Shown: in pieces, positions 1-9,880 of the stretch | Layout: every line of letters starts with the position of its first letter | Position numbering within the stretch: the stretch's first letter is position 1 | Source of the DNA: CAJCJE01 sp963818685 | GTDB taxonomy: Bacteria; Actinomycetota; Actinomycetes; Mycobacteriales; Pseudonocardiaceae | Assembly: GCA_963818685.1 (NCBI GenBank) | Contig: CAWFTJ010000007.1 | Location: 1,054,001 to 1,118,000, forward strand | Direction: 5' to 3' | DNA length: 64,000 bases | Notes under the pieces: generated by a model | Seen by the model: the letters and a program-made list of their open reading frames with translations, nothing else | The model's database searches: none | Told to the model about the DNA's origin: nothing | Position numbers and translations under genes: made by a program

Positions 1-2
1 GT

Positions 3-1784
3 GTGCTGGCCCTTGCCGGGTCCGCCGCGCTCGCTCCCGTACTGGCGGCGCCCGCCGCGCACGCGGACACGCCCACCGTGTTGAAGGTGGGCCTGACCCA
101 GGACATCGACACCCTGAATCCGTTCACCGCGGTGTTCGCCTCCAGCACGAACATCGGCCGGTTGATGTATGAGTTCCTGACCACCTACGACCAGAAGACG
201 CAGGCCCCGGTGCCCGCGCTTGCCGAAAGCTGGTCGCACTCGGCCGACGGCCTGACCTGGACGTTCCGCATCCGGAACAACGCGAAATGGTCGGACGGGC
301 AGCCGGTGACCGCGAAGGACGCCGCGTTCACCTTCAACCTGATGATGACCAACACCGACGCGGCCACCGCGAACGGCAACTTCGTGGCCAACTTCGCCAA
401 GGTGGCCGCGACCGACGACCACACGCTGGTGATCACCACCAAGCGCGCGCAGGCCACCATGCTCGCGCTGGACGTGCCGATCGTGCCGCAGCATGTATGG
501 CAGGGCGTCACCAACATCGGCAAGTTCGCCAACAACCCCACCCCCGGCCGCCCGATCGTCGGCGACGGCCCGTTCATCCTCACCGACTACAAGCAGGGCC
601 AGTACGTCACGCTGGCGGCCAACAAGAACTACTGGCGGGGCGCGCCCAAGTACGACGAGTTGCGGTTCGTGCAGTTCGACGACATCAACGCCGCCGAGTC
701 CGCGCTGGTCAAGGGCGACATCGACCTGCTGACCAAGCTCACACCCGCGCAGTTCAACGCGCTGAAGCACACCAAGAACATCACGACGAACGACGCGGAG
801 GGCAACCGGTTCGTCGACATGATCATCAACTCCGGCACGGCGACCAACGCGAACGTGCCGATCGGCAACGGCAACCCGAACCTCAAGGACGTCAGGCTGC
901 GGCGGGCCATCGCCCAGGCGATCGACCCGGAGGCGCTGGTCAAGAACGTCTATGGCGGCTACGCCCAGCCCGGCACCAGCTACATCCCGCCGCGCTTCGC
1001 CACCTACCACTGGAACCCGACCGGCGCGCAGGCACACACGTTCGACCCGGCCGCCGCCAACGCGGCCCTCGACGCGGCCGGCTATCCCAAAGGTCCGGAC
1101 GGCATCCGGATGGGCAAGGACGGCAAGCCGCTCAACCTCAACTTCGTCGGCGACGCCAGTCAGACGCAGGACGGCCAGGAGGCCCAGTACATCAAGGGCT
1201 GGCTCCAGGCCATCGGCATCGGGGTGAACATCAACCTGGTGTCCAGCAACAGGCTCAACGACCTGACCAACGCGGGCGACTTCGACCTTGCCCTGTCCGG
1301 CTACGCGGTGGACCCCGACCCGGACTACGTGCTGTCCATCCAGACCTGCGCCCAGCGTCCGAACGCGCAGGGCCTCGGCGGCACCACCGAGTCGTTCTTC
1401 TGCAACGCCCAGTACGACCAGCTCTACGCCGAGCAACTGTCCGAAATGGACCCGGCAAAGCGGGCGGCCGACATCAAGCAGATGGAGCAGGTCTTCTACG
1501 ACCAGGTTCCCGAGGTCACCCTGGTGTACCGGGACAACCTGGAGGCCTACCGCTCCGACCGCTGGGCGCCCTTCGCCATCCAGCCCGACCCGGGCGGGCA
1601 GATCATGTTCCAGAACGGCTACTGGAGCTACTGGGAAGCCACCCCCCTGGACAGCGGCGCGCCCAGCTCCGGGGCCGTCAACGTCGGCCTGATCGTCGGC
1701 ATCGTGGCCGCGGTGATCGTGGTCGGTGGGCTGATCGTGTTCGTGGCAAGGCGCCGTCGCGTGGCCGGCGACGATCGCGAGTGA
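3..1784 (+). CDS. ABC transporter substrate-binding protein, family 5 (peptide type), 5' end probably cut by the window
   Basis: Extracytoplasmic binding protein of a dipeptide/oligopeptide importer. The visible protein opens inside a hydrophobic Ala/Leu/Pro stretch ending in AHADTP, which looks like the second half of a Sec signal peptide, so the true start is probably upstream of base 1. The family-5 fold follows: VGLTQDIDTLNPF near the N-terminus, then LAESWSHSADGLTWTFRIR. There is no lipobox. Instead the C-terminus carries one membrane helix (about residues 555-580, VGLIVGIVAAVIVVGGLIVF) followed by ARRRR, suggesting a C-terminal anchor. Eight bases separate it from the permease genes downstream. 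The substrate cannot be read from sequence. Confidence 0.9.
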   Translation: MLALAGSAALAPVLAAPAAHADTPTVLKVGLTQDIDTLNPFTAVFASSTNIGRLMYEFLTTYDQKTQAPVPALAESWSHSADGLTWTFRIRNNAKWSDGQPVTAKDAAFTFNLMMTNTDAATANGNFVANFAKVAATDDHTLVITTKRAQATMLALDVPIVPQHVWQGVTNIGKFANNPTPGRPIVGDGPFILTDYKQGQYVTLAANKNYWRGAPKYDELRFVQFDDINAAESALVKGDIDLLTKLTPAQFNALKHTKNITTNDAEGNRFVDMIINSGTATNANVPIGNGNPNLKDVRLRRAIAQAIDPEALVKNVYGGYAQPGTSYIPPRFATYHWNPTGAQAHTFDPAAANAALDAAGYPKGPDGIRMGKDGKPLNLNFVGDASQTQDGQEAQYIKGWLQAIGIGVNINLVSSNRLNDLTNAGDFDLALSGYAVDPDPDYVLSIQTCAQRPNAQGLGGTTESFFCNAQYDQLYAEQLSEMDPAKRAADIKQMEQVFYDQVPEVTLVYRDNLEAYRSDRWAPFAIQPDPGGQIMFQNGYWSYWEATPLDSGAPSSGAVNVGLIVGIVAAVIVVGGLIVFVARRRRVAGDDRE

Positions 1785-1791
1785 GCGCCGG

Positions 1792-2841
1792 ATGACAACG
1801 CTCGCGTCCGAGGAGTCCGTCGCCGACGTGGTGGCCGGGGGCGAACCCCCGGCCACCACCGGCGCCCTGCGCTTCGTGCTGACCAAGATCGGCGGCGGCG
1901 TCATCAGCCTGCTGCTCGTGGTCGTGCTCGGGTTCTTCCTGTTCCGGGTGCTGCCCGGCGACCCGATCAAGACCATGACGCACGGCGCGCCGATCGGCAC
2001 CAAGCAGCTGCTCGCGCTGCGCGCGCAACTGGGCCTCGACAAGCCGCTGATCGTGCAGTTCTTCGACTATCTCGGCAACCTGCTGCACGGCGACTTCGGC
2101 ACCTCCTACGTGTACGACCAGCCGGTCGGCCAGCTCGTGCTCGCCGCGCTGTGGCCGACGCTGCTGCTGGTCGGCACCGCGACGCTGATCGCGGCCGCGC
2201 TCGGCCTGTGGCTTGGCCAGCGCGGCGGCTGGCGGCCCGGCTCGGCGTTCGACAAGACGTCCACCACGGTCGCGTTGACCCTGTGGTCGGTGCCGCAGTT
2301 CTGGCTGGCGATCATCCTGATCCTGCTGTTCGCGCAGGGCATCGGCCCGATTCCCGGCATGTTCCCCGTGCAGGGCATCTTCTCCGGCGACGTCTCACCC
2401 GGCTTCTTCCCGCACCTCGCCGACCTGCTGCACCACCTCGTGCTGCCGTGCCTGACCCTGATCGCCGCCGTCTACGCCCAGTATCTGCTGATCATGCGGT
2501 CCTCGCTGCTTGAGGAGATGGGCGCCGACTACCTGATCACCGCGCGGGCCAAGGGTTTGCGCGACGACATCGTGCGACGCAGGCACGCCGTGCCGAACGC
2601 GCTGCTGCCCACCGTCACGCTGATCTTCCTCAACCTCGGCCTGGTGGTGAACGGCGCGGTCGCGGTCGAGGTCGTCTACAGCTGGCCGGGGCTTGGCCTG
2701 TTGATGTACAAGGCGTTGAACGTGCCCGACCTGCCGCTCATCCAGGGCGCTTTCATCACCCTGGCCGGCGCGGTGATCGTGATGAACGTGCTCGCCGACC
2801 TCGTCTACCGGCTGCTCGACCCGAGGGTGCGTACCTCATGA
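1792..2841 (+). CDS. ABC transporter permease, DppB/OppB type
   Basis: First inner-membrane permease of the peptide-type importer, 349 aa. A roughly 30-residue cytoplasmic tail precedes the first helix (VISLLLVVVLGFFLFRVLPGD), and RVLPGDP is the usual DppB sequence after TM1. The EAA loop that contacts the ATPases reads ARAKGLRDDIVRRRHAVPNA. The length is somewhat above the usual 310-330 aa because of the N-terminal extension. The stop overlaps the next start by four bases (ATGA), so translation is coupled. Confidence 0.93.
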   Translation: MTTLASEESVADVVAGGEPPATTGALRFVLTKIGGGVISLLLVVVLGFFLFRVLPGDPIKTMTHGAPIGTKQLLALRAQLGLDKPLIVQFFDYLGNLLHGDFGTSYVYDQPVGQLVLAALWPTLLLVGTATLIAAALGLWLGQRGGWRPGSAFDKTSTTVALTLWSVPQFWLAIILILLFAQGIGPIPGMFPVQGIFSGDVSPGFFPHLADLLHHLVLPCLTLIAAVYAQYLLIMRSSLLEEMGADYLITARAKGLRDDIVRRRHAVPNALLPTVTLIFLNLGLVVNGAVAVEVVYSWPGLGLLMYKALNVPDLPLIQGAFITLAGAVIVMNVLADLVYRLLDPRVRTS

Positions 2842-3755
2842 CCGCGATCGCCAGCACGTCCGCCAGCCGGGTCGCCTGGGCAAGGCGCCGCAGGTCCGTT
2901 GCCAGGGTGTGGAAGCAGTTCGCCGCCAACCGGGCCGGTGTCATCGGCCTGATCGTGCTGGTCGTCATCGGCCTACTGGCGATCCTCGCGCCGGTACTCA
3001 CCAATGCGGATGGCCTCAACGTCACCAAGGTCAACGGCCCGCTGCTGTCCGGCCCGACCGCCGGCTACCCGCTCGGCACCGACAACAACGGCCGATCGGT
3101 GCTGCTGCTGCTCTGGTGGGGCGCGCGGATCTCGCTGGTCGTCGGCCTCACCGCCGCCCTGCTGACCGTGTGCATCGGCGCGGTTGTCGGGTTGATCGCC
3201 GCGCACTTCGGCGGCTGGCTGTCCGCGGTGCTGATGCGCGTCACCGACTTCTTTCTGGTCATGCCCTCGCTCGTGCTTGCCATCGCGCTCGGTGCCGTGC
3301 TGGCGCACGGCGAGGTCACCATCGTGGTCGCGCTCGCCCTCACCTCCTGGCCGACCACGGCCAGGATCGTGCGCGCCCAGACCCTCACCGTGGAGACCCG
3401 CCCCTACATCGAACGCGCCCGCGCACTCGGTGCCGGCCACTGGCACATCCTGGGCAAACACGTGCTGCCCGCGGTCATGCCGCTGGTGCTGGCCAACACC
3501 ACGCTCACCGTGGCCGGCGCGATCATCGGCGAGTCGACGCTGACCTTCCTCGGGCTCGGCGACCCGACCCAGGTGTCCTGGGGCGGCATGCTCAGCGAGG
3601 CGTGGCAGACCGGCGCGGTCGCGGCGGGCGCATGGTGGTACCTGTTGCCGCCCGGTCTTGGCATCGTGGTTGTGGTGCTCGCGTTCACCCTGTGCGGGCG
3701 GGCGCTGGAGGCCGTGCTCACGCCGGGCCTGCGGACCAGGGCGGGGAAGAAGTGA
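2838..3755 (+). CDS. ABC transporter permease, DppC/OppC type
   Basis: Second permease, 305 aa. It has the DppC-type start (WKQFAANRAGVIGLIVLVVIG), the YPLGTDNNGRSVL motif before the core membrane domain, and an EAA loop around ERARALGAGHWHILGKHVLP. It forms the heterodimeric channel with the preceding permease. ATG at 2838 overlaps the upstream stop by four bases. Confidence 0.93.
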   Translation: MTAIASTSASRVAWARRRRSVARVWKQFAANRAGVIGLIVLVVIGLLAILAPVLTNADGLNVTKVNGPLLSGPTAGYPLGTDNNGRSVLLLLWWGARISLVVGLTAALLTVCIGAVVGLIAAHFGGWLSAVLMRVTDFFLVMPSLVLAIALGAVLAHGEVTIVVALALTSWPTTARIVRAQTLTVETRPYIERARALGAGHWHILGKHVLPAVMPLVLANTTLTVAGAIIGESTLTFLGLGDPTQVSWGGMLSEAWQTGAVAAGAWWYLLPPGLGIVVVVLAFTLCGRALEAVLTPGLRTRAGKK

Positions 3756-3757
3756 CG

Positions 3758-4753
3758 ATGACGCAGGACACCGCGGCGCCGCTGTTGGAGTTTCGCGACA
3801 CCACCATCACCTACCGCAGCGCGCGCGGCACGGTGCCGGCCGTGCGCGGCGTCAACCTGAGCCTGCGTGCCGGCGAAACCCTCGGCCTCGCCGGCGAATC
3901 CGGTTCTGGCAAGTCGACGCTGGCCATGTCCGTGCTGCGCCTGCTGCCGCCCGACACCGAGATCGGCGGGCAGATCCTGCTCGACGGCGAGGACGTCGCC
4001 GACATGAAGTGGGGCAGGCTGCGCGCGGTCCGCTGGGCCGAGGCGGCAGTGGTGTTCCAGGGCGCCATGCACGGCCTCAACCCGGTGCGGCGAATCGCCG
4101 ACCAGATCGCCGAACCGATCGTGCTGCACGGCATCGCCACCGGAAGCGGTGTGCACAAACGGGTCCGCGACCTGCTCGACCAGGTCGGCCTGCCCACCCG
4201 GCGGGCCAACGCCTACCCGCACGAACTCTCCGGCGGGCAGCGCCAGCGCGTCATGATCGCCATGGCGCTGGCCTGCGACCCGCGCCTCGTCATCGCCGAC
4301 GAGCCGACCACCGCGCTGGACGTGATGATCCAGGCGCAGGTGCTCGACCTGCTCGCCGAACTGGTCGCGCGGCGCGGCGTCGGCCTGCTGATGATCAGCC
4401 ACGACCTGTCCGTGTTGGCCGACACCTGCGAACACCTTGCCGTCATGTACGCGGGCCGGATCGTCGAGCACGGCCCGTCCGCCGAGGTCGTGCGGGCCGG
4501 CCGGCACCCGTACACGCGCGCGTTGTCCGGCGCGTTCCCGACCATCGGCGACCCCGCCTCCCGGCTCGCCCCGCGCGGCCTGCCCGGCGACCCGCCCGAC
4601 CCGAGCCAACTGCCCACCGGCTGCCCGTTCCACCCGCGCTGCGCGAGCGCGATCGACGAATGCTCCACTGTGGACATCGGAAGGCGCCTGGTCACTGCCG
4701 ACCACGACGCCGCCTGCGTGCACGTGCCGCTCGCCGAGGAGGTCCACTCGTGA
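3758..4753 (+). CDS. ABC transporter ATP-binding protein, DppD/OppD type
   Basis: First ATPase of the peptide importer, 331 aa. Walker A is GESGSGKST, the signature motif is LSGGQRQRV, Walker B is LVIADEPTTALDV and the switch histidine lies in LLMISHDLSVL. The C-terminal oligopeptide-transporter extension carries the cysteines of CPFHPRCASAIDEC, which in this family can hold an Fe-S cluster. ATG 3758 is preferred over GTG 3752 because the GGGGAAG ribosome binding site at 3743-3749 is 8 bases from the ATG but only 2 from the GTG. It contains a copy of the TCCACTGTGGA palindrome at 4664-4674. Confidence 0.93.
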   Translation: MTQDTAAPLLEFRDTTITYRSARGTVPAVRGVNLSLRAGETLGLAGESGSGKSTLAMSVLRLLPPDTEIGGQILLDGEDVADMKWGRLRAVRWAEAAVVFQGAMHGLNPVRRIADQIAEPIVLHGIATGSGVHKRVRDLLDQVGLPTRRANAYPHELSGGQRQRVMIAMALACDPRLVIADEPTTALDVMIQAQVLDLLAELVARRGVGLLMISHDLSVLADTCEHLAVMYAGRIVEHGPSAEVVRAGRHPYTRALSGAFPTIGDPASRLAPRGLPGDPPDPSQLPTGCPFHPRCASAIDECSTVDIGRRLVTADHDAACVHVPLAEEVHS

Positions 4754-5724
4754 CGGACGTGCTGCTGCGCGCGGAGGACGTGCACGTCGGCTTCGCCGCG
4801 CCTGGCGGTCGCCGGATCCGCGCGGTCGCCGGGGTGAACCTCGAACTACGCGCTGGCGAGATCGTCGCGCTGGTCGGCGAATCGGGCTGCGGCAAGTCGA
4901 CCCTGGCCCGCGCCCTGCTCGGCCTCTACCGGCCAGACAAGGGCAGCGTCTCGTTCGAGGGCACCACGCTGCCGACCGGAGTGCGCGGCCTGCGGACCTA
5001 CCGTCGCCAGGTGCAGCTCGTGCTCCAGGACCCGACCGGCGCGCTCAACCCGCGCCACTCGGTGTACGAGGCGGTCGCCGAAGGGTTGCGCATCCACCAC
5101 GTGCCGGGCAACGAACCCGAACTCGTCGCCGAGGCACTGTCCCGCGCCGGCCTGCGCCCCGCCGAGCGGTTCATGCCGCTGCTGCCCGGCGAACTGTCCG
5201 GCGGGCAGCGCCAGCGCGTGGTGATCGCCGGCGCGCTCGCCCTGCGACCACGCGTGCTCATCGCGGACGAACCGGTCGCGTCGCTGGACGCGTCCGTGCG
5301 CGGCGAGATCCTCGCGCTGCTGCTGCGCCTGCGCGACGACCTCGGCCTCGCGTCCCTCGTCGTCACCCACGACCTCGGCCTTGCCTGGAACATCGCCGAT
5401 CGGATCGCCGTGATGTATCTCGGCCGCATCGTCGAATCCGGTCCGGCCCCCGAGGTGCTCACCGCGCCGCGCCACCCGTACACCAAGGCGCTGTTGTCGG
5501 TGCTGCCCGAGTCGCCGCAACGCATCGTGCTCACCGGCGAGCCGCCCGACCCGGCCCGCGTGCCGGCCGGCTGCCGCTTCCATCCGCGCTGCCCTGCCCT
5601 GGCCTCCGGCGCTGCGGACGCGGTCGCCGACCGCTGCCGCACGGTCGACCCGACGCCGCTCGCCTCGGACGTCACCGGTGTCGCCTGCCATCTGGTCAAC
5701 CCGGCCGCCGAGGTGGCAGGCTGA
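4750..5724 (+). CDS. ABC transporter ATP-binding protein, DppF/OppF type
   Basis: Second ATPase, 324 aa, pairing with the gene before it. Walker A is GESGCGKST, the signature is LSGGQRQRV, Walker B is VLIADEPVASLDAS and the switch is SLVVTHDLGLAW. The C-terminal CRFHPRCPALASG segment corresponds to the oligopeptide-transporter tail. The GTG start overlaps the previous stop (GTGA) and has GAGGAGG at 4736-4742, seven bases upstream, which decides it over longer in-frame extensions. Confidence 0.92.
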   Translation: MTDVLLRAEDVHVGFAAPGGRRIRAVAGVNLELRAGEIVALVGESGCGKSTLARALLGLYRPDKGSVSFEGTTLPTGVRGLRTYRRQVQLVLQDPTGALNPRHSVYEAVAEGLRIHHVPGNEPELVAEALSRAGLRPAERFMPLLPGELSGGQRQRVVIAGALALRPRVLIADEPVASLDASVRGEILALLLRLRDDLGLASLVVTHDLGLAWNIADRIAVMYLGRIVESGPAPEVLTAPRHPYTKALLSVLPESPQRIVLTGEPPDPARVPAGCRFHPRCPALASGAADAVADRCRTVDPTPLASDVTGVACHLVNPAAEVAG

Positions 5725-5728
5725 GCCG

Positions 5729-6283
5729 ATGGCCAGACTGATCTGTACCGCGAACACCTCGGTGGACGGCTATCTCACCGACGAGAACGGCGATTTCGAC
5801 TGGGGTGGTCCCGACCCGGAGGTGCTCGCCTTCCTCAATGACCTGGAACGTCCTATCGGGACATACCTGTACGGCAGGCGACAGTACGAGGCCATGGTCT
5901 ACTGGGAGACCTTCCAGCCACAGGGCGACGAGATCAAGGAACTGCTCGACTACGCGGAGCTGTGGCGCGACGCCGACAAGATCGTCTACTCCTCGACGTT
6001 GCCCTCGGTCACCAGCGCCCGCACCAGCCTTGAGCGAACGTTCGATCCGGACGCGGTCCTGGCCATGAAGGACGCGGCCGTGCGCGACCTGAGCATCAGC
6101 GGCCCGACCCTGGCCGCGCACGCGTTGCGCGCCGGACTGGTGGACGAGGTGCGGCTGTACGTGTGGCCGGTCGCCGTCGGCGGTGGCCTACCGATGTTCC
6201 CCGCCGGGCTCCGGCTGGACCTGCGCCTGGTCGACGAGCGCCGGTTCGCCAACGGCGTCGTTCACCTGCGATACCTTACGTAA
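5729..6283 (+). CDS. Dihydrofolate reductase / RibD C-terminal domain family protein
   Basis: 184-aa stand-alone RibD C-terminal-like reductase. The N-terminal strand LICTANTSVDGYLTD and the GTYLYGRRQYEAM segment are typical of the group often annotated dihydrofolate reductase family. The family binds NADPH, but the substrate of these single-domain actinobacterial members is generally unknown. ATG 5729 lies five bases after the transporter stop, so it may be the last cistron of that operon. It is convergent with the next gene, 12 bases apart, with no clear terminator between. Confidence 0.85.
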   Translation: MARLICTANTSVDGYLTDENGDFDWGGPDPEVLAFLNDLERPIGTYLYGRRQYEAMVYWETFQPQGDEIKELLDYAELWRDADKIVYSSTLPSVTSARTSLERTFDPDAVLAMKDAAVRDLSISGPTLAAHALRAGLVDEVRLYVWPVAVGGGLPMFPAGLRLDLRLVDERRFANGVVHLRYLT

Positions 6284-6295
6284 CCGCGGATCGGG

Positions 6296-9200
6296 TCAGT
6301 GCTGGTCGGCGTAGGCCGGCCGGTCCAGCGCGGCCAGCAGTTCGGCCTGACGGGCCCGGTAGCCGGCGACGTTGCCGAGCTTGATGTCCTCGTAGCCGCG
6401 CACCATGTCGGGCAGCTCGGCGAGTTCGGCCAGCACGGCCGGGTCGCGGTGCGGCGCGCGCAGCGCACGCAGGATGCTCGCCCGGTACTCCTCGACGAGC
6501 GCCCGCTCGACCTTGCGCACCTCGGTGTGGCCGAACGGATCGAACCAGTGCCCGCGCACGCCGCGCATCCGGTACAGCAGGCGGAAGCCGGGCCGGAACC
6601 ACGAGCCAAGGCTGATCTTGCGCCGCATGCCGAGCGCGCGCAGCACTGGCGGGTGCAAGCGGTAGCTGTAACGGGTTTCGCTGCCAAAGGCGTTACGGAT
6701 GTTCGCCACTAACTTTTCGTCGAGGCAGAGCCGAGCCACCTCGTACTCGTCCTTGTAGGCCATCAGCTTGTGCAGGTTCCGCGCGACCGCCTCGGTGATG
6801 GCGGTCGCGCCGCCCGCCAGCACCCGCACCTGCTCGACGAACTCCGCGTACGAGCGCGCGTAGTCGGCGTTGTGGTAGGCGATCAGCTCGGGCACGCGGA
6901 TGTCAAGTAGCCGCGCGAGTTCCGTGCCGGCCGGCGCGGCGACCAGCGCGCGGATGCGCGCCGCGTCGGGCGAGAGCGGTTCGGGTTCGACGGCGGGCTC
7001 GGCGAGTTCGGCCCGCAGCGCGCCCGGGTCGGCGACGAGTTGACGGCCGCGCCGGAACGCCTGGATGTTCGCGTCGACCTTCGTGCCGTTCACCGTGATC
7101 GCCCGCTCGATCGCGTCGGCGGGCAACGGGATCGCGCCGGTCTGGAACGCCGCGCCCAGCTGGAGGATGTTCGCGAACTGGTCGTTGTCGAACAGCTGCT
7201 CGGCAAGACCGCGCGCGTCCAGTGACACGGTCCGGGAGACCGCGTCGGCGATGGCCGAGCGCACGGCCTCCGGTGCCGGGTAGGAGATGCCGGTGTCGGT
7301 GATCATCGCGCCGGTCGGCACCTCGGTAGTGGACACCACGGCCGTCGTCCTGCCCGGATCGGCGGCGGACAGGTGTGTCGGGTCGGCGGCCACCAGGGCG
7401 TCGCAGGCCAGGTAGAGGTCGCATTCGCCGTCGGCGATCTTGGCGGCTCGTTCGATCGGCTCCGCGCTGACCTTCACGTCCGACACGACCGCGCCGCCCT
7501 TCTGCGCGAGCCCGGTCTGGTCCAGCGTGCGCACAGCGCGGCCGGCGATCACCGCAGCGGTCGCCAGGATCTGCGCGACGGTCACCACTCCGGTGCCGCC
7601 GATGCCGCTGATCCGCACGGTGAAGTCGTCCGGGGCGACCAGGAGCGCTGGTGCGTCGATCGCGTCGGCGGCGAGCGGGGCGATGGCCCTGCGTGGCTTG
7701 GTGCCGGCCGGCCTGACGGTCAGGAAGGACGGGCAGTCGCCGTTCAGGCACGAGTAGTCGAGGTTGCAGGAGGACTGGTGGATCCTGGTTTTCCGGCCGA
7801 ACTCGGTGCCGACCGGTTGCACGGACAGGCAGTTGGACTTGGTGCCGCAGTCGCCGCAGCCCTCGCACACCCGCTCGTTGATGACCACCTTGGTCGCCGG
7901 CGTCTGTTGCTTGCCCCTGCCGCGCTTGCGCCGCTTCTCCGCGGCGCACTCCTGGTCGTGGATGAGCACGGTGACGCCCGGTATCGCGGCGAGTTCCTCC
8001 TGACTGCGCAGGAGTTCGTCGCGGTGCCGCACCACGACGCCCCTTGGCAGGCGCGCCTTGCGAAGGCGTTTGGGCTGGTCGCTGGTGATGATCACCTTGC
8101 GAACGCCCTCCGCCAGCAGCATCGCGGCCAACCGGGGCAGCGGCAGTGCGCCGACCGCGTCCTGGCCGCCGGTCATGGCGACCGCCGAGTTGTGCAGCAG
8201 CTTGTAGGTGATGTTCGTGCCCGCCGCGACCGAGGCGCGGATGCCGAGGCTGCCGGAGTGGGTGAACGTGCCGTCACCGATGTTCTGCACGAGGTGCTCG
8301 GCCCGCACGAACGGCGCCATGCCGATCCACTGCGAGCCCTCGCCGCCCATCTGCGTGACACCGATGACGTCGCCGACCTGTTCCTCCGGCATGAACAGCG
8401 TCATGGTGTGGCAGCCGATGCCGCCGCCGACCAGCGTGCCCTCCGGCACCTTGGTCGAGGAGTTGTGCGGGCAGCCCGAACAGAAGTACGGCGTCCTGGC
8501 CAGCAACGGAACCGAGATCCGCTCGCGCCTGCGTCGTTGCCGCCAGGCCACCACCGGCTCGATGTCGCCGAGCCTGCGGGCGAGGCAGCGCGCGATCCGG
8601 TCCGGGTCGAGCTCGCCGAGCTGGGTGAACAGCGACTTGCCGGACACCGTCGGCGCGTTCGCCCTGCCGTAGAGGATCTCCTTGACCTGCGACTCGATGA
8701 ACGCGCGCTTCTCCTCGACCACGATGATCTCGTCGAGGCCGGTGGCGAACTCGCGCACGATGTGCGGCTCGACCGGATGGATCACGCCCAGCTTCAACAC
8801 CCGGATGCCGTGCTCCCACAACGCGTGCTCGTCAAGGCCGAGCGTTGCGAACGCCTGCATCACGTCCAAATAGGACTTGCCTGCGGCGACGATGCCGATC
8901 CGGTCGGCCGGATGCGTCGCGGTGATCCGGTTGACCCCGCTGATCCGTAGGTACTCAAGGGCGAGCGGGACGCGCACGGTGTAGAGGCTGCTCTCCAGGG
9001 TGGCCAGGTTCGGGCCGAGCAGCTTGCCGCTCGGCGTGTGCTGGTACGCGGCGAAGTCCGGGGCGAAGACAGGCGGAGTCCACCGAGGATGCACGGTCGC
9101 CGTGCTTGCCGCGTCCGCGACGTTGGCCACGATCTTCATGGCCGACCAGATGCCGCTGGCTCGCGACAGCTCGATCGCATGCGCGCCGAAGTCGAGCAGG

Positions 9201-9763
9201 TCCTGGCTGTCCGATGGGAAGAACACCGGCATGGCCAGGTCGGCGAGGGCCAGTTCGGACGCGCAGGGGATCGTGGAGGACTTGGCGTTCGGGTCGTCGC
9301 CGACCAGGGCGAGCGCGCCGCCGCGCGGGTGTGTGCCGGCCATCTGCGCGTGCCGCAGCGCGTCCGTCGCCCGGTCGAGGCCGGGTGCCTTGCCGTACCA
9401 GACGCCGACGACACCGTCGTGCTCGCGCAGGCCGACACCGGGCGCGAGCTGGCTGCCCATGACCGCGGTCGCGGCGAGTTCTTCGTTGAGCCCCGGCTTG
9501 TGCACCACGTTGTGCTCGGCCAGCACCTTGGCGCGCCTGCCCAGTTCCAGGTCGTAGCCGGCCAGCGGCGAGCCCTCGTAACCGGACACGAACACGGCCG
9601 GGTCGGCGCCTGCCGCGCGGTCGTGCCGGACCCGGTCAAACAGCAGCCGCACCAGGGCCTGCACGCCGGTCAGGTAGACGGTGCCCTCGTCACGCAGGTA
9701 GCGGTCCTCAAGGCTGAACGCGGGCACGGCGGTCTCCCTCGCGCTGAGCGGCAGGTCACGCAT
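6296..9763 (-). CDS. Indolepyruvate:ferredoxin oxidoreductase family protein, fused alpha/beta subunits
   Basis: A 1155-aa single-chain 2-oxoacid:ferredoxin oxidoreductase. Characterised relatives convert aryl-pyruvates plus CoA and oxidised ferredoxin to aryl-acetyl-CoA, CO2 and reduced ferredoxin during aromatic amino-acid breakdown. Order of domains: N-terminal pyrimidine-binding half (VFVSGYEGSPLAGYD), TPP-binding half with FCSGCPHNSS and the IGDGTFTHSG...LLHNS metal/TPP motif, a cysteine cluster (CEGCGDCGTKSNC, then SSCNLDYSCLNGDC), the gamma-type domain (ISGIGGTGVVTVAQILA), and a C-terminal extension typical of the large fused form. It is divergent from an Lrp/AsnC regulator 117 bases away, a common pairing that suggests amino-acid-responsive control. 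Confidence 0.92.
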   Translation of the reverse strand: MRDLPLSARETAVPAFSLEDRYLRDEGTVYLTGVQALVRLLFDRVRHDRAAGADPAVFVSGYEGSPLAGYDLELGRRAKVLAEHNVVHKPGLNEELAATAVMGSQLAPGVGLREHDGVVGVWYGKAPGLDRATDALRHAQMAGTHPRGGALALVGDDPNAKSSTIPCASELALADLAMPVFFPSDSQDLLDFGAHAIELSRASGIWSAMKIVANVADAASTATVHPRWTPPVFAPDFAAYQHTPSGKLLGPNLATLESSLYTVRVPLALEYLRISGVNRITATHPADRIGIVAAGKSYLDVMQAFATLGLDEHALWEHGIRVLKLGVIHPVEPHIVREFATGLDEIIVVEEKRAFIESQVKEILYGRANAPTVSGKSLFTQLGELDPDRIARCLARRLGDIEPVVAWRQRRRRERISVPLLARTPYFCSGCPHNSSTKVPEGTLVGGGIGCHTMTLFMPEEQVGDVIGVTQMGGEGSQWIGMAPFVRAEHLVQNIGDGTFTHSGSLGIRASVAAGTNITYKLLHNSAVAMTGGQDAVGALPLPRLAAMLLAEGVRKVIITSDQPKRLRKARLPRGVVVRHRDELLRSQEELAAIPGVTVLIHDQECAAEKRRKRGRGKQQTPATKVVINERVCEGCGDCGTKSNCLSVQPVGTEFGRKTRIHQSSCNLDYSCLNGDCPSFLTVRPAGTKPRRAIAPLAADAIDAPALLVAPDDFTVRISGIGGTGVVTVAQILATAAVIAGRAVRTLDQTGLAQKGGAVVSDVKVSAEPIERAAKIADGECDLYLACDALVAADPTHLSAADPGRTTAVVSTTEVPTGAMITDTGISYPAPEAVRSAIADAVSRTVSLDARGLAEQLFDNDQFANILQLGAAFQTGAIPLPADAIERAITVNGTKVDANIQAFRRGRQLVADPGALRAELAEPAVEPEPLSPDAARIRALVAAPAGTELARLLDIRVPELIAYHNADYARSYAEFVEQVRVLAGGATAITEAVARNLHKLMAYKDEYEVARLCLDEKLVANIRNAFGSETRYSYRLHPPVLRALGMRRKISLGSWFRPGFRLLYRMRGVRGHWFDPFGHTEVRKVERALVEEYRASILRALRAPHRDPAVLAELAELPDMVRGYEDIKLGNVAGYRARQAELLAALDRPAYADQH

Positions 9764-9880
9764 AGATCACACCCACACGGGTGCGCACGCAACATGCGTG
9801 GGCGAATCGGGGTACGACGCGCAAAGAACCGGAGCACCCCAGCTGACCAGCGGAGGTTGTTTGCGTACTGTCCATGGCTC
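9764..9880. promoter_or_regulatory. Divergent promoter with two inverted repeats, candidate Lrp/AsnC operator
   Basis: The 117-base gap between the oxidoreductase and the Lrp-type gene carries two adjacent inverted repeats: CACCC-ACAC-GGGTG at 9770-9783 and CACGC-AACAT-GCGTG at 9786-9800. Both lie close to the oxidoreductase start. Their position fits repression or activation by the divergent regulator, but binding is inferred. Confidence 0.5.

Noticed and set aside
3404..4747. A 447-codon minus-strand frame across the transporter genes
   Set aside because: Antisense of a permease and an ATPase with complete motifs; His/Arg/Gly-rich without domains.
7373..8950. A 525-codon plus-strand frame inside the oxidoreductase gene
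   Set aside because: Antisense to conserved TPP and Fe-S domains; no start context and no recognisable fold.
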